Part shown: positions 1 through 12,643 of the stretch, piece by piece
How positions within the stretch are numbered: the stretch's first letter is position 1
How the letters are laid out: each line of letters begins with the position of its first letter
NCBI RefSeq assembly: GCF_002797895.1
Contig: NZ_PGES01000001.1
Span: forward strand, 5,332,001-5,396,000
Reading direction: 5' to 3'
Origin: Janthinobacterium sp. 67
Lineage (GTDB): Bacteria > Pseudomonadota > Gammaproteobacteria > Burkholderiales > Burkholderiaceae_D
DNA length: 64,000 nt
Made by a program: the position numbers and the translations under genes
The notes under the pieces: model-generated
Database searches by the model: none
The model's input: the letters and a program-made list of their open reading frames with translations, nothing else
What the model was told of the DNA's origin: nothing

Positions 1-1799
<1,799 letters not shown>

Positions 1800-1845
1800 T
1801 TTGAGTATCTTTATCATCTCCGCGACACATAGAAAAGAGGACTGA

Positions 1846-4704
1846 ATGGCGAGTAACAACGTAGCCCAATTTGCCACCGAACTGAAGATGCCTGCAGATT
1901 TGCTGCTGACGCAGCTGCGTTCTGCCGGCGTCGAGAAAAGTTCGACGTCAGATCCATTGTCGAAAGATGATAAGGACAAGCTTTTGGATCATCTGCGCCG
2001 CACACACGGCGCAGCGGCTGACACAGAAAAGAAAAAAATCACCGTGACCCGCAAGGAAACGACTGAGATCAAGCAAGCTGACGCCACCGGCAAGTCGCGC
2101 ACCATCCAGGTGGAAGTGCGCAAGAAACGTACTTTCGTCCAGCGTGACGAAGCTGCGCCGGTCGCGGCTGAACCGGCTGCGCCTGCCGCACCGGTGATCG
2201 ATCCCGCCGACGTGGCGCGCCGTGAAGAAGAAGCCCGTAAACAGGCTGAACTGATCGCCCGCCAAGAAGCCGATCTGCGCGAAAAGCAAGAGCGTCTGGC
2301 CAAGCTCGACGCGGAAAAAGAAGCCCAGGCGAAAGCCACGCAACAGGCTGAACTGGCTGCGAAGAAAGAAGCGGAAGCGGAAGCGAAGAAAGCGGCCGCC
2401 AAGGCTGCCGCCGCGCCTGCCGCCAGCGCCGCTGCGCCTGTCGTTGACGACGCCGCCGCCGAAGCGAAAAAAGCTGCTGCCGCTGAAGAAGCGAAGAAGA
2501 AAGCCGCTGCCGCTGCTGTTGCCGCCAAGGAAGCCGCTGACAAAGCGGAAGCCACCGAGCGCGCACGCAAGGCCGTTGCCGACGAAGTTGCCCAGATCAA
2601 GGCCATGATGAACGCGCCACGCCGCGCCATCAAGGCACCGGAACCCGTACCGGTTCCCGTCAAGCCGAAGGCGCCGGAAGGCACCTTGCACAAGCCTGCT
2701 GACAAGAAACCTGGCGACAAGCCGGGCGACAAGAAGCCTGCTGTTGCAGACAAAAAATCGATCAAGTCGGCCAATGTGTCGTCCACCTGGTCCGATGACG
2801 CGAAAAAACGCGGCACCACCGGTGGTCCGAAACCACGCGGCAATAGCGGCCCAGGCGGCCGTGACAGCTGGCGCGGTGGCGCGAAGGGCCGTCGCCCGAC
2901 GCACCATGACGACCGTGAATCGAACTTCCAGGCTCCTACGGAAGCCGTCGTCAAGGACGTGCACGTACCGGAAACGATCACCGTGGCCGAACTGGCGCAC
3001 AAAATGTCCGTCAAGGCATCCGAAGTCATCAAGCATTTGATGAAATTGGGCCAGATGTGCACGATCAACCAGGTGCTGGACCAGGAAACCGCCATGATTC
3101 TGGTGGAAGAAATGGGCCACAAGGCGTTCGCCGCCGAACTGGACGATCCGGAAGCGCTGCTGGCCGATGTGGGCGAACACGCGCACTTCGAAACCAAGCC
3201 ACGCGCACCGGTGGTCACCGTCATGGGTCACGTCGACCATGGTAAAACCTCGTTGCTCGATTACATCCGTCGCGCCAAGGTTGCATCCGGCGAAGCCGGT
3301 GGCATTACGCAGCATATCGGCGCTTACCACGTCGATACGCCACGCGGCATGATCACCTTCCTCGACACCCCGGGCCACGAAGCGTTTACCGCGATGCGTG
3401 CCCGTGGCGCCAAGGCAACCGACATCGTCATTCTGGTGGTTGCCGCCGACGATGGCGTGATGCCGCAAACGAAAGAAGCGATTGCCCATGCGAAAGCAGC
3501 TGGCGTACCGCTGGTGGTGGCGATCAACAAGGTCGACAAACCAGGTGGCAACGTCGACCGCGTGACGCAAGAACTGGTCGCCGAGCAAGTCGTGCCGGAA
3601 GAATACGGTGGCGAATCGCCATTCGTGCCGGTGTCGGCCAAAACGGGTCAGGGCATCGACGACCTGCTGGAGCAAGTGCTGCTGCAAGCCGAAGTGCTGG
3701 AACTGACGGCGCCGGTGGAAGCACCTGCGCGCGGTCTGGTGGTCGAGGCGCGTCTGGACAAGGGCCGCGGTCCTGTCGCGACGATCCTGGTGCAGTCCGG
3801 TACCTTGCGTCGCGGCGACGTGATCCTGGCTGGCTCGTCGTATGGCCGTGTTCGCGCCATGCTGGACGAGAACGGCAAGCCGATCGCCGAAGCAGGTCCT
3901 TCGATCCCGGTCGAAATCCAGGGCTTGACGGAAGTGCCGGTTGCCGGTGAAGAAGTCGTCGTCATGGCTGACGAGCGCAAGGCGCGTGAAATCGGTCTGT
4001 TCCGTCAAGGTAAGTTCCGCGACGTGAAACTGGCGAAGCAGCAAGCTGCGAAACTGGAAAACATGTTCGACCAGATGGCCGAAGGCGAAGTGAAAAACTT
4101 GCCATTGATCATCAAAACCGACGTGCAAGGTTCGCAGGAAGCGCTGGTCGGTTCGCTGCAGAAACTGTCGACCTCCGAAGTGCGCGTGCAAGTTGTCCAC
4201 GCAGCCGTCGGCGGCATCACGGAATCGGACGTCAACCTGGCGGTCGCCTCGAAAGCGGTCATCATCGGCTTTAACGCCCGTGCTGATGCCCAGGCACGCA
4301 AGCTGGCCGAGTCGAATGGCGTGGACATTCGCTACTACAACATCATTTACGATGCGATCGACGAGATCAAATCGGCGTTGTCGGGCATGTTGGCACCAGA
4401 GAAACGCGAAACCGTCATCGGCCAGGTCGAGATCCGCCAGGTTATCCTGGTCTCGAAAGTGGGCGCGATTGCCGGTTGCCTGGTCACCGATGGCGTGGTC
4501 AAGCGTGCTTCTTCCGTCCGCCTGTTGCGCAACAACATCGTGGTATGGAGCGGCGAGATCGACTCCCTGAAACGCTTCAAGGACGATGCGAAAGAAGTTC
4601 GCGCCGGTCTGGAGTGCGGCCTGTCGCTGAAGAACTACAACGACATTCAGGTTGGCGACACACTGGAAGTATTCGAAGTCCAGGAAATCGCTCGTACCCT
4701 GTAA
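1846..4704 (+). CDS. infB: Translation initiation factor IF-2
   Basis: A 952-residue GTPase that places fMet-tRNA on the 30S subunit and promotes subunit joining. An N-terminal IF2-N module (about 1-50) leads into a long Ala/Lys/Glu-rich linker (about 90-330), then a second IF2-N module and the G domain with GHVDHGKTS near residue 460, the DTPGHEAF switch and NKVD. The C-terminal IF2 domains follow to the end. The long charged linker is normal for betaproteobacteria. The start has an AGAGGA ribosome-binding site just upstream. Confidence 0.97.
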   Translation: MASNNVAQFATELKMPADLLLTQLRSAGVEKSSTSDPLSKDDKDKLLDHLRRTHGAAADTEKKKITVTRKETTEIKQADATGKSRTIQVEVRKKRTFVQRDEAAPVAAEPAAPAAPVIDPADVARREEEARKQAELIARQEADLREKQERLAKLDAEKEAQAKATQQAELAAKKEAEAEAKKAAAKAAAAPAASAAAPVVDDAAAEAKKAAAAEEAKKKAAAAAVAAKEAADKAEATERARKAVADEVAQIKAMMNAPRRAIKAPEPVPVPVKPKAPEGTLHKPADKKPGDKPGDKKPAVADKKSIKSANVSSTWSDDAKKRGTTGGPKPRGNSGPGGRDSWRGGAKGRRPTHHDDRESNFQAPTEAVVKDVHVPETITVAELAHKMSVKASEVIKHLMKLGQMCTINQVLDQETAMILVEEMGHKAFAAELDDPEALLADVGEHAHFETKPRAPVVTVMGHVDHGKTSLLDYIRRAKVASGEAGGITQHIGAYHVDTPRGMITFLDTPGHEAFTAMRARGAKATDIVILVVAADDGVMPQTKEAIAHAKAAGVPLVVAINKVDKPGGNVDRVTQELVAEQVVPEEYGGESPFVPVSAKTGQGIDDLLEQVLLQAEVLELTAPVEAPARGLVVEARLDKGRGPVATILVQSGTLRRGDVILAGSSYGRVRAMLDENGKPIAEAGPSIPVEIQGLTEVPVAGEEVVVMADERKAREIGLFRQGKFRDVKLAKQQAAKLENMFDQMAEGEVKNLPLIIKTDVQGSQEALVGSLQKLSTSEVRVQVVHAAVGGITESDVNLAVASKAVIIGFNARADAQARKLAESNGVDIRYYNIIYDAIDEIKSALSGMLAPEKRETVIGQVEIRQVILVSKVGAIAGCLVTDGVVKRASSVRLLRNNIVVWSGEIDSLKRFKDDAKEVRAGLECGLSLKNYNDIQVGDTLEVFEVQEIARTL

Positions 4705-4718
4705 TCACAGCAGTAATG

Positions 4719-4792
4719 GCGCGGACATAGTGATGTCCGCGCAAACACGTGGGGCGCATTGGTCAACGGGCAACCGTTTGACCCATGCGCCC
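4719..4792 (+). other. Two strong hairpins between infB and rbfA
   Basis: The first is a perfect 10-bp stem with a 4-base loop (4719-4728 with 4733-4742). The second is a near-perfect 17-18 bp stem (4752-4769 with 4774-4792), with one mismatch and one bulge. Neither is followed by a T run, so they do not look like simple intrinsic terminators. They fill almost the whole infB-rbfA gap. They could be an RNA-processing site, a stability element or a REP-like insert; the sequence does not decide. Confidence 0.6.
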
Positions 4793-4816
4793 TGCGGCAC
4801 TTAGGACAGCATAATC

Positions 4817-5233
4817 ATGGCTAAACATAGCAAAACCATGCCGGCGCGCGGCTTGCGCGTGGCAGACCAGATCCAGCGCGATCTGGCCGAAATCATCGCC
4901 TACGAATTGAAAGACCCGCGCGTGGGCACGATGATCACCGTGACCGAAGTACAGATCACGCCCGACTACGCGCACGCCAAGGTGTTTTTCACGATGTTGA
5001 AAGACAGCAAGGAAGCCATCAAGAACACCACCGAAGGCCTGATGGCCGCGTCCGGCTTCATCCGTGGCTTGCTGGGCAAGCGCCTGCACATCCACACCCT
5101 GCCGATGCTGCATTTCGTGCACGACAGCTCGACCTCGCGCGGCATGGAAATGTCGCTGCTGATCGACAAGGCCAACGCCACGCGCGCGGCCGATGCCGAG
5201 CCGGATGTCAAACCAGAAGCGGACGAGCAATAA
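4817..5233 (+). CDS. rbfA: 30S ribosome-binding factor RbfA
   Basis: A 138-residue cold-shock ribosome maturation factor that binds the 30S subunit and assists 16S rRNA 5' end maturation. The sequence shows the family pattern: [11 protein letters not shown] near the start, the DPRVG segment, [17 protein letters not shown] and the late LHFVHDSS. The last residues are acidic and variable, as usual. It sits between infB and truB, the canonical order, and its stop is 2 bases before the truB start. Confidence 0.96.
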   Translation: MAKHSKTMPARGLRVADQIQRDLAEIIAYELKDPRVGTMITVTEVQITPDYAHAKVFFTMLKDSKEAIKNTTEGLMAASGFIRGLLGKRLHIHTLPMLHFVHDSSTSRGMEMSLLIDKANATRAADAEPDVKPEADEQ

Positions 5234-5235
5234 CA

Positions 5236-6171
5236 GTGGCGGGTCCGAAGAAACCGCCCGGCATCAAGCGGGTGCGCGACCTGGTCGATGGCGTCTTGCT
5301 GCTCGATAAGCCCGTGGGCTGGTCCAGCAACGATGCCCTGATCAAGGCCAAGCGCGTGCTGAACGCGAAAAAGGCGGGCCATACGGGCACCCTGGATCCA
5401 TTCGCCACGGGCTTGCTGCCGCTGTGTTTTGGCGAAGCGACCAAGTTCTCGCAGGACTTGCTGGAAGCCGATAAAACCTACGAAACGCTGGTGCACCTGG
5501 GGCAGACGACGGATACGGGCGACACGGAAGGCGAAGTGCTGGAAACGCGCGACGTCAACGTCACGCAGGAGCAGATCGACGCCGTGCTGGCGCGGTTCCG
5601 CGGGCCTATCCTGCAGACGCCGCCCATGTACTCGGCCTTGAAAAGAGACGGCAAGCCCTTATATGAGTATGCAAGGGCAGGCATCACCCTCGAGCGCGAA
5701 GCGCGCCCGGTGACCATCCACAAGCTCGAGTTCCTCGGCTACGAAGCCCCGTTCCTGAAATTGTCCGTGATGTGCAGCAAGGGCACGTATATCCGCGTGC
5801 TGGGCGAAGACATCGGCCATGCCCTCGGCTGTGGCGCGCATCTGAACGCCTTGCGCCGCACGCAGGTAGGCAACCTGACGCTTGACGGCGTCGTCACGCT
5901 CGATGAGCTGACGGCGCACGCCGAACCGCTGAGCTTGCTGGCTCCCGTCGACGCCTTGCTGTCGAGTTTTCCGGCCGTCCAGCTGACGGAAGAATTGGCC
6001 AAGCGCTTCCTGCATGGCCAGCGCATCGCGCTGGGCAAGGAAGACGTCGCCGTACCAGGCGAGCCGGGCCGTGTGCGCGTGTATCACGACAGCAAACTGC
6101 TGGGCACGGGCCAGTTGCAGGAATACAGCATCCTGGCGCCGGAACGCTTGATTGCGACAGCCCACCAATAA
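5236..6171 (+). CDS. truB: tRNA pseudouridine(55) synthase TruB
   Basis: A 311-residue enzyme that isomerises U55 in the T loop of tRNAs. The catalytic aspartate lies in [12 protein letters not shown] (about 48-59), after the family-typical [13 protein letters not shown] later [13 protein letters not shown] motif and a C-terminal PUA-like region (about 235-305) complete the TruB type. The GTG start two bases after the rbfA stop is the only sensible start and implies coupling. A terminator follows the gene. Confidence 0.95.
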   Translation: MAGPKKPPGIKRVRDLVDGVLLLDKPVGWSSNDALIKAKRVLNAKKAGHTGTLDPFATGLLPLCFGEATKFSQDLLEADKTYETLVHLGQTTDTGDTEGEVLETRDVNVTQEQIDAVLARFRGPILQTPPMYSALKRDGKPLYEYARAGITLEREARPVTIHKLEFLGYEAPFLKLSVMCSKGTYIRVLGEDIGHALGCGAHLNALRRTQVGNLTLDGVVTLDELTAHAEPLSLLAPVDALLSSFPAVQLTEELAKRFLHGQRIALGKEDVAVPGEPGRVRVYHDSKLLGTGQLQEYSILAPERLIATAHQ

Positions 6172-6194
6172 GTCACGGCAACGTCACATTACCC

Positions 6195-6227
6195 AGCGAC
6201 ACTCTTGAACCAGTGTCGCTTTTTTTA
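6195..6227 (+). terminator. Intrinsic terminator after truB
   Basis: A 9-bp perfect stem (6195-6203 with 6212-6220), an 8-base loop and a run of eight T. It closes the rimP-nusA-infB-rbfA-truB operon. Confidence 0.9.
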
Positions 6228-6378
6228 ACAAATCGTCCCCGACTGCAAGAGCCGCCAGCATTTTTAGATAGCGTTGCAACGCAACATGCTATACTACGCG
6301 GTTCCGGAAATAGATTAGCATTCGGGTATCTCGTACATCTTGTACGCACTCCGCAGTTTTTCAGTAACTACTACGACC

Positions 6379-8211
6379 ATGTCAAATACAAAACGCGCAA
6401 TTCGTAATATCGCCATTATCGCCCACGTTGACCACGGCAAAACCACGCTGGTGGACCAGCTGCTGCGCCAGTCCGGCACCTTCCGTGAAAACCAAGCGGT
6501 CGACACCCGAGTCATGGACTCGAACGACCTGGAAAAGGAGCGCGGCATTACGATTCTGTCGAAGAACTGCGCCGTTGAGTACGAAGGCACCCACATCAAT
6601 ATCGTCGACACCCCAGGCCACGCCGACTTCGGCGGCGAAGTGGAACGTGTTCTGTCGATGGTGGACTCGGTTCTGCTGCTGATCGATGCGCAGGAAGGCC
6701 CGATGCCACAAACCCGTTTCGTCACGCGCAAGGCGCTGGCACTGGGTCTGAAGCCTATCGTTATCGTCAACAAGATCGACCGTCCAGGCGCACGTCCTGA
6801 CTGGGCCATCAACCAGACGTTCGAACTGTTCGACAAACTGGGCGCTACCGACGAACAACTGGACTTCCCTATCGTTTACGCTTCGGGCCTGAACGGCTAT
6901 GCCGGCCTGACCGAAGACGTGCGCGGCGGCGACATGAAGCCGATGTTCGACGCCATCCTGGAACACGTTCCAGTACGTGACGACAATCCGGAAGGCCCGC
7001 TGCAAATGCAGATCACCTCGCTGGACTACTCGTCGTACGTCGGCAAGATCGGCATTGGCCGCGTCAACCGCGGTACCGTCAAAGTTGGTCAGGACGTGCT
7101 GGTCATCAATGGCCCAGGCGCTACGCCAATCAAAGGCCGCATCAACCAGGTGCTGAACTTCAAGGGCCTGGAGCGCGTGCTGGTGGACGAAGCCGTCGCC
7201 GGCGACATCTGCCTGATCAACGGTATCGACGAAATCGGCATCGGTTCGACCCTGTGCGCACTGGACACGCCTGAAGCGCTGCCGATGCTGACCGTCGACG
7301 AGCCAACCCTGACGATGAACTTCATGGTCAACAACTCGCCACTGGCTGGCCGCGAAGGCAAGTTCGTGACTTCGCGTCAGCTGCGTGACCGTCTGGAAAA
7401 AGAATTGAAAGCCAACGTTGCTCTGCGCGTGGCGCCAACCGACGACGACACGATCTTCGAAGTATCGGGCCGCGGCGAGCTGCACCTGACGATTCTGATC
7501 GAAAACATGCGTCGCGAAGGCTTCGAGCTGGCCGTATCGCGTCCACGCGTGGTGTTCAAGATGGTCGATGGCGTGCGCCACGAGCCGTTTGAAAACCTGT
7601 CCGTCGACGTTGAAGAAGCCAACCAGGGCGGCGTCATGGAAGAACTGGGCCGTCGTCGCGGCGACCTGCAAAACATGGAATCGGATGGCAAGGGCCGCGT
7701 ACGCCTCGAGTACCTGATCCCGGCGCGTGGCCTGATCGGCTTCCAGGGCGAATTCATGACCCTGACCCGCGGCACCGGCCTGATGAGCCACGTATTCCAC
7801 GAATACGCGCCTGTCGACAACACCCGTGGCGAAATGGCCGGCCGTCGTAACGGCGTGCTGATCTCGCAAGACGACGGCGCCGCTGTTGCCTACGCTATCT
7901 GGAAACTGCAAGACCGCGGCCGCATGTTCGTGTCGCACAACGATCCAGTGTACGAAGGCATGGTCATCGGTATCCACTCGCGCGACAACGACCTGGTCGT
8001 CAACCCGATCAAGGGCAAGCAGCTGACCAACGTGCGTTCGTCGGGTACCGACGAAGCGGTGCGCCTGGTACCGCCAATCCAGATGTCGCTGGAATACGCA
8101 GTCGAATTCATCGAGGACGACGAACTGGTGGAAATCACGCCTAAATCGATCCGTCTGCGCAAGCGCTTCCTGAAAGAGCACGAGCGTAAAAAAGCGTCGC
8201 GCGATTCGTAA
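6379..8211 (+). CDS. typA: Ribosome-associated GTPase TypA/BipA
   Basis: A 610-residue translational GTPase of the EF-G/LepA type that acts in 50S assembly and stress adaptation. G1 is AHVDHGKTT near the start, followed by [24 protein letters not shown] and NKIDRPGAR. The EF-G-like domains and the BipA-specific C-terminal domain follow. The ATG at 6379 gives the normal N-terminus [10 protein letters not shown]; an in-frame upstream TTG would add 13 residues untypical of the family. The gene stands alone between a terminator and dusA. Confidence 0.96.
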   Translation: MSNTKRAIRNIAIIAHVDHGKTTLVDQLLRQSGTFRENQAVDTRVMDSNDLEKERGITILSKNCAVEYEGTHINIVDTPGHADFGGEVERVLSMVDSVLLLIDAQEGPMPQTRFVTRKALALGLKPIVIVNKIDRPGARPDWAINQTFELFDKLGATDEQLDFPIVYASGLNGYAGLTEDVRGGDMKPMFDAILEHVPVRDDNPEGPLQMQITSLDYSSYVGKIGIGRVNRGTVKVGQDVLVINGPGATPIKGRINQVLNFKGLERVLVDEAVAGDICLINGIDEIGIGSTLCALDTPEALPMLTVDEPTLTMNFMVNNSPLAGREGKFVTSRQLRDRLEKELKANVALRVAPTDDDTIFEVSGRGELHLTILIENMRREGFELAVSRPRVVFKMVDGVRHEPFENLSVDVEEANQGGVMEELGRRRGDLQNMESDGKGRVRLEYLIPARGLIGFQGEFMTLTRGTGLMSHVFHEYAPVDNTRGEMAGRRNGVLISQDDGAAVAYAIWKLQDRGRMFVSHNDPVYEGMVIGIHSRDNDLVVNPIKGKQLTNVRSSGTDEAVRLVPPIQMSLEYAVEFIEDDELVEITPKSIRLRKRFLKEHERKKASRDS

Positions 8212-8222
8212 TCTGTTGTAGA

Positions 8223-8242
8223 GCATGGCCTGCGGGCCATGC
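8223..8242 (+). other. Hairpin downstream of typA
   Basis: A perfect 8-bp GC-rich stem with loop TGCG just after the typA stop. No T run follows, so termination would have to be weak or factor-dependent. Confidence 0.4.
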
Positions 8243-8330
8243 CGCGCTCAAGCCCGTTGCTCCGCCTTTCCTTCACCGGTGAGGCGCGCAGCGGGTTTGT
8301 CATTTGCAGCCCCTGTTTTTTGTAGATACC

Positions 8331-9326
8331 ATGACTTCCTCTTCTTTGCCTTCCCGCCGCCTGTCCGTCGCTCCGATGATGGACTGGACCGACCGCCATT
8401 GCCGCAAGTTCCACCGCGAAATCACGCGCCATACCTGGCTCTACACCGAGATGGTGACGACGGGCGCGCTGGTCTATGGCGACGTGGAGCGCCATTTGCG
8501 CTTCAACGAGGAAGAGCATCCGGTGGCGCTGCAGCTGGGCGGCAGCGATCCGAAGGACCTGGCCACCAGCGCCAAACTGGGCGAGCAGTGGGGCTACGAC
8601 GAGGTCAACCTGAACTGCGGCTGCCCGTCCGAGCGCGTGCAGAAGGGCGCGTTCGGCGCCTGCCTGATGGCCGAGCCGCAACTGGTGGCCGACTGCGTGA
8701 AAGCCATGCGCGACGTGGTCGACATCGACGTCACCGTCAAGCACCGCATTGGCATCGATGACAGCAAGTCGTACGATTTCGTGCGCGATTTCGTCGGCAC
8801 CGTGGCCGACGCCGGCTGCAAGACGTTTATCGTGCATGCGCGCAACGCCATCCTGAAAGGCCTGAGCCCGAAGGAAAACCGCGAAGTGCCGCCCCTGAAA
8901 TACGATTACGCGTATCGATTGAAACGCGATTTTCCCCAGTTCGAGTTCATCATTAACGGCGGCATCAAGACGCTCGATGAAATCGACCTGCACCTGCAGC
9001 ACCTGGACGGCGTGATGCTGGGCCGTGAGGCGTATCACAACCCCTACGTGATGGCGCAGTTCGACCAGCGCTATTACGGCGACGACGCGCCCGTCAAAAC
9101 GCGCGAGCAGGTGCTCGAAGCGATGATTCCGTATATCAGTGCGCAGCTGGAAAAAGAAGCGGGGAGATTAAAACTGAACAGCGTCACGCGCCACATGCTG
9201 GGCCTGATGCAAAATCTGCCCGGCGCGCGCGGCTTCCGCCAGACCCTGTCCGATTCCAAGAAGCTGGCGTCGGGCGATCCGCGTTTGCTGCTGGAAGCGG
9301 CGGCGCGCTTGTCCTTGCCTGCGTAA
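8331..9326 (+). CDS. dusA: tRNA-dihydrouridine(20/20a) synthase DusA
   Basis: A 331-residue FMN-dependent reductase that makes dihydrouridine in the D loop of tRNAs. The TIM-barrel start LSVAPMMDWTDRHCR, the LQLGGSDP strand, and NLNCGCPSERVQKGAFGACLM with the catalytic cysteine are diagnostic. Later VKHRIGID, FIVHARNA and the FMN phosphate-binding INGGI and MLGREAYHNP agree with the A subtype. The ATG at 8331 begins the normal N-terminus. The stop overlaps the next start in TAATG. Confidence 0.94.
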   Translation: MTSSSLPSRRLSVAPMMDWTDRHCRKFHREITRHTWLYTEMVTTGALVYGDVERHLRFNEEEHPVALQLGGSDPKDLATSAKLGEQWGYDEVNLNCGCPSERVQKGAFGACLMAEPQLVADCVKAMRDVVDIDVTVKHRIGIDDSKSYDFVRDFVGTVADAGCKTFIVHARNAILKGLSPKENREVPPLKYDYAYRLKRDFPQFEFIINGGIKTLDEIDLHLQHLDGVMLGREAYHNPYVMAQFDQRYYGDDAPVKTREQVLEAMIPYISAQLEKEAGRLKLNSVTRHMLGLMQNLPGARGFRQTLSDSKKLASGDPRLLLEAAARLSLPA

Positions 9327-9787
9327 TGGACGATTTCCACGGCCATGCGCGCCACATCGACGGCTATCTGCAAGCCGTCAGCGCGCTCAAGGATGACGGC
9401 AGCGACTTGCTCTGCACGTATCTGGGACCCGCCGCGCCGCAGGCATCGTTCGATGCCCTGTGCCGCGCGCTGGATGTGTCGCCGGACGGCTTGCGTCTGC
9501 AGCCGCTCGAGAGCGTTGCGTGCAGCGGCGTCGCGTGCACGCCGCGCCAGTGGCTGCTCGAACGCGTTCGCCCGGCGAGCGAGGCCGACCGCCAGCCGCT
9601 CGACACCCGTTTATATGACGGTTTCGAGCGCGAACTGGCCGAACTGCTGGGCGCCGAGCCCCGCTGGTATCAACTGGTATCGTCTGGCCAGCGCAGCCTG
9701 GCCGGTCAATTGGGCGCCATCTGGAGCGTCTTTGTCTTCGGCACAGAGTGTCACGCCTATATGATGCATTGCAGCTGGGACAGCTGA
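9326..9787 (+). CDS. Hypothetical protein coupled to dusA
   Basis: A 153-residue soluble protein with no signal peptide or membrane segment. I do not recognise the family. The start overlaps the dusA stop (TAATG), which strongly suggests co-translation. It contains three cysteines in the middle (around 52-67) and a Trp/Tyr-rich C-terminal part ending MMHCSWDS. Codon use matches its neighbours, so it appears to be a real native gene. Confidence 0.75.
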   Translation: MDDFHGHARHIDGYLQAVSALKDDGSDLLCTYLGPAAPQASFDALCRALDVSPDGLRLQPLESVACSGVACTPRQWLLERVRPASEADRQPLDTRLYDGFERELAELLGAEPRWYQLVSSGQRSLAGQLGAIWSVFVFGTECHAYMMHCSWDS

Positions 9788-10306
9788 GCCAACTTGTCTA
9801 TACCGGTGCTGCTGTGCGCTGGTATTGTCCGCACTTCCCCTTCCTCTGAGTCCCCCTCCCAAAACGATGCAATATGGCTATGCCATGTGTTGTAAATGCG
9901 CTGTTTCAGCGCATGCCCGCACTGTCGTGGGGCATTTCTAAGAGGCAAGAAACGGCGTTGTTGCCATTTCCCCGAAGAAAGTTAATCAGCCATTTATTCG
10001 GGTACATATTGCTTGCTTTGAGGCAAAATTTACACCTATAATTGATTATAGACAAATATTTCTCATATGAATGTTTGATGTTGATCTCACATCAACGGTG
10101 TCAAAAATTCAGCGTGTGGAACAAGTTTGCATTCGCAGTCACTGGCGTTTCCAGGGCTGCTGAAAGACCAGGAAGTACCCCGGGCTGCGTGCGGCCGGAT
10201 ACCGCCAGCATACCAATGGGTAAGGGCGGATCCGGTGCTGCGCAGCCTTCGTCTTGTCGTGCCGGGCAAAAATCCTTATCAATAGTTTCATTTACGAAGA
10301 GCCGAA
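9788..10306 (+). other. Long intergenic/leader region before the chemotaxis receptor
   Basis: No convincing gene. The first half is AT-rich around 9990-10090 and probably holds the promoter. The second half carries a large hairpin, listed separately. The transcript leader of the downstream receptor may therefore exceed 150 bases. Confidence 0.5.
10183..10247 (+). other. Structured leader element upstream of the MCP gene
   Basis: Nested pairings: 10183-10189 with 10241-10247 (7 bp), 10195-10200 with 10230-10235 (6 bp), 10202-10206 with 10225-10229 (5 bp), and an inner TACC/GGTA pair around an AAT apex. The helix is continuous apart from a one-base bulge and one internal loop. It ends 60 bases before the MCP start and has no T run. 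It does not match the conserved core of a known riboswitch class that I recognise. Confidence 0.55.
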
Positions 10307-12067
10307 ATGAATTTAGCAAAAATGAAGGTTGGTACCCGCCTGGGCCTGGGTTTCGCCCTGGTACTGGTTCTGCTGGTGGCCGTGACCGTCCTCGGCATCG
10401 CGCGCATGGCGCAAATCCAGGAACGTCTCGATCACGTGATCAATGTCAACAACGTCGTCACCCGCCTGGTGATCGACATGCGTGGCAACGTCAGCGACCG
10501 CATCACCTCGCTGCGCATCCTCACCCTGATGACTGACGCGGGCGATATGGAGCCGGAAATGGCGCGTATCAAGACGCAGACGAGCACCTATCAGGAAACG
10601 CAGAAGAAGCTCGAAGAGAAGTTCGCCGTCGAGTCGACTCCTGAAGAAAAAGCCCTGCTGAGCTCGATCAAGGAATACGAAGCGGCCGCCATGCCGGCCA
10701 TCGCCAAGGCGTCCGCGCTGTGGATGGCCAATGACGCGGAAGGCGCCACGCGCGTGATGATCAAGGAAATCCGCCCGGTACAGAAAAAATGGATGGAAGC
10801 GCTGGAGCAGCTGGCCGTGCTGGAAGACAAGCTCAACGAGCAGATGCAGGCCGATGCCCGCAAGGCCTTCGACAGCGCGCGCCTGTTCATGATCATCCTC
10901 GGCGTACTGGCCGTGGCGATGGGCGTGGCGGCGGCACTGGTAATTACCCGCGGCTTGCTGAAACAGCTGGGCGGCGAACCGGACTACACGGCATCGATCG
11001 CCGGCAGCATCGCCAATGGCGACCTGTCGATCGGCATCCACACGCAACCGTCGGACAATTCCAGCCTGCTGGCGGAAATGAAGGAAATGCGCAACAGCCT
11101 GGTGGGCATCGTTGGCCAGGTGCGCGTCGGTACGGAAACCATCGGCACGGCCTCGCGTGAAATTGCCGACGGCAATATCGACCTGTCGTCGCGCACGGAA
11201 ATGCAAGCCAGCGCGCTGGAAAAAACGGCGTCGGCCATGGAAGAGCTGACTTCGACCGTGAAACAGAATGCGGACAATGCGCGCGAAGCCAACAAGCTGG
11301 CCGCCACGGCTTCGGACGTGGCCCTGAAGGGCGGTTCCGTCGTGTCGCAAGTGGTCGACACCATGAGCTCGATCAATGAATCGGCGAAGAAGATTGTCGA
11401 CATCATTGGCGTGATCGACGGCATCGCTTTCCAGACCAACATCCTGGCGCTGAACGCGGCCGTGGAAGCGGCACGCGCCGGCGAACAAGGCCGCGGCTTT
11501 GCCGTGGTGGCGTCGGAAGTGCGCAACCTGGCCCAGCGCTCCGCTGGCGCCGCCAAGGAAATCAAGATCCTCATCGACGATTCGGCCGAGAAGACGGAAC
11601 GCGGCACGCGCCTGGTCGGCCAGGCCGGCGTGACGATGGGCGAAGTGGTCGACAGCGTGCGCCGCGTGACCGACATCATGAGCGAGATCGCCAGTGCCAG
11701 CCAGGAGCAAAGCGCCGGCATCGAACAGGTCAACCTGTCGATCATCGAGATGGATGGCATGACGCAGCAAAATGCGGCCTTGGTGGAGCAGGCAGCCGCT
11801 GCGGCGCAAAGCTTGCAGGACCAGGCGGCCGAACTGGCCCACGTGGTCAGCATCTTCAAACTGGTCGAAGGCGAAGAGAAGCCGGCCGCGTATGTGCCGG
11901 CCCCTGCGGCCGCCGCACCGGTGGCCGTACGCAAGCCGGCGCCGGCATTGCGTCCGGTGAAATCGCTGACCCGCAAGACGGAAGCGGCCGCTCCCGTGGC
12001 TGCTGCGGCGCCACGCAAGGCGGCAGCGGCCAGCAGTACCAGTAATGACGAGTGGGAAGAGTTTTAA
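10307..12067 (+). CDS. Methyl-accepting chemotaxis protein
   Basis: A 586-residue inner-membrane chemoreceptor. A first membrane helix (about 11-31) precedes a four-helix-bundle periplasmic sensor (about 32-190) and a second helix (about 192-213). A HAMP-like linker with [20 protein letters not shown] follows. The cytoplasmic hairpin tip reads [33 protein letters not shown] in full form and defines the signalling domain. An Ala/Pro-rich tail ends NDEWEEF, close to the CheR/CheB-tethering xWxxF pentapeptide. No che genes lie nearby, so it is an orphan receptor. The ligand cannot be inferred. Confidence 0.95.
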   Translation: MNLAKMKVGTRLGLGFALVLVLLVAVTVLGIARMAQIQERLDHVINVNNVVTRLVIDMRGNVSDRITSLRILTLMTDAGDMEPEMARIKTQTSTYQETQKKLEEKFAVESTPEEKALLSSIKEYEAAAMPAIAKASALWMANDAEGATRVMIKEIRPVQKKWMEALEQLAVLEDKLNEQMQADARKAFDSARLFMIILGVLAVAMGVAAALVITRGLLKQLGGEPDYTASIAGSIANGDLSIGIHTQPSDNSSLLAEMKEMRNSLVGIVGQVRVGTETIGTASREIADGNIDLSSRTEMQASALEKTASAMEELTSTVKQNADNAREANKLAATASDVALKGGSVVSQVVDTMSSINESAKKIVDIIGVIDGIAFQTNILALNAAVEAARAGEQGRGFAVVASEVRNLAQRSAGAAKEIKILIDDSAEKTERGTRLVGQAGVTMGEVVDSVRRVTDIMSEIASASQEQSAGIEQVNLSIIEMDGMTQQNAALVEQAAAAAQSLQDQAAELAHVVSIFKLVEGEEKPAAYVPAPAAAAPVAVRKPAPALRPVKSLTRKTEAAAPVAAAAPRKAAAASSTSNDEWEEF

Positions 12068-12127
12068 GCGCGGCCAACAGCGCACAGAAAGTAGTCAATA
12101 CCGTATCTGATAATCATGGGGAAGCAC

Positions 12128-12475
12128 ATGTTTGAGAATAAGCGTTTTATGAGTGTTGCAGCAGCCTTGCTGGTGTCCGTTTCTTCCACGGCCTTCGCTG
12201 CCGAGGTACCGGCGTCGTTCGATGCCAAGAACTGCAAGGCCGACTATCCGAAAGCGTCGCTGATGAACGAAGAGCAGGGCACCGTGTCGATGTCTTTCCT
12301 CGTCAATGCCGATGGTAGCGTTGCCGATTCGAAAGTCGAGAAGAGCAGCGGCTTCAAGAACCTGGACAAGGCCGCCATCAAGGCCCTGTCCGCGTGCAAG
12401 TTCAAGCCGGGCACCAAGGATGGCGCCGCGGCGCAAACCTGGACCAAGGTCGATTACGCCTGGAAGCTGGACTGA
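12128..12475 (+). CDS. TonB C-terminal-domain protein, secreted
   Basis: A 115-residue protein with a signal peptide (about 1-23, cleavage after AFA) and a single TonB C-terminal-like domain (EEQGTVSMSFLVNADGSV...ALSACKFKPGTKDG). It lacks the membrane anchor and proline-rich spacer of true TonB, so it is a free periplasmic single-domain member of the TonB family. The ATG at 12128 is preferred because GGGGAAG lies just upstream; an ATG four codons earlier has no ribosome-binding site. A GC-rich hairpin without T run follows at 12484-12504. Confidence 0.85.
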   Translation: MFENKRFMSVAAALLVSVSSTAFAAEVPASFDAKNCKADYPKASLMNEEQGTVSMSFLVNADGSVADSKVEKSSGFKNLDKAAIKALSACKFKPGTKDGAAAQTWTKVDYAWKLD

Positions 12476-12643
12476 TCCACGTCGCCGGGAGCCACGCTCC
12501 CGGCATGGCCGTATCCGCTATACGGGCGGCGCCTGCAAGGGTGCCGCCCGTAGTGTTATGTGCGCCAGCCAACGGCACTGTTGCCGCCGATTCTGTTACC
12601 CTCGAAACATACCTTCGGGATCTCCCACCACAAGAGGCCTACC

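Noticed and set aside
10183..10247. c-di-GMP riboswitch in the chemoreceptor leader
   Set aside because: The position would fit, but the conserved GEMM core bases and tetraloop-receptor pattern are not visible; only a long helix is present.
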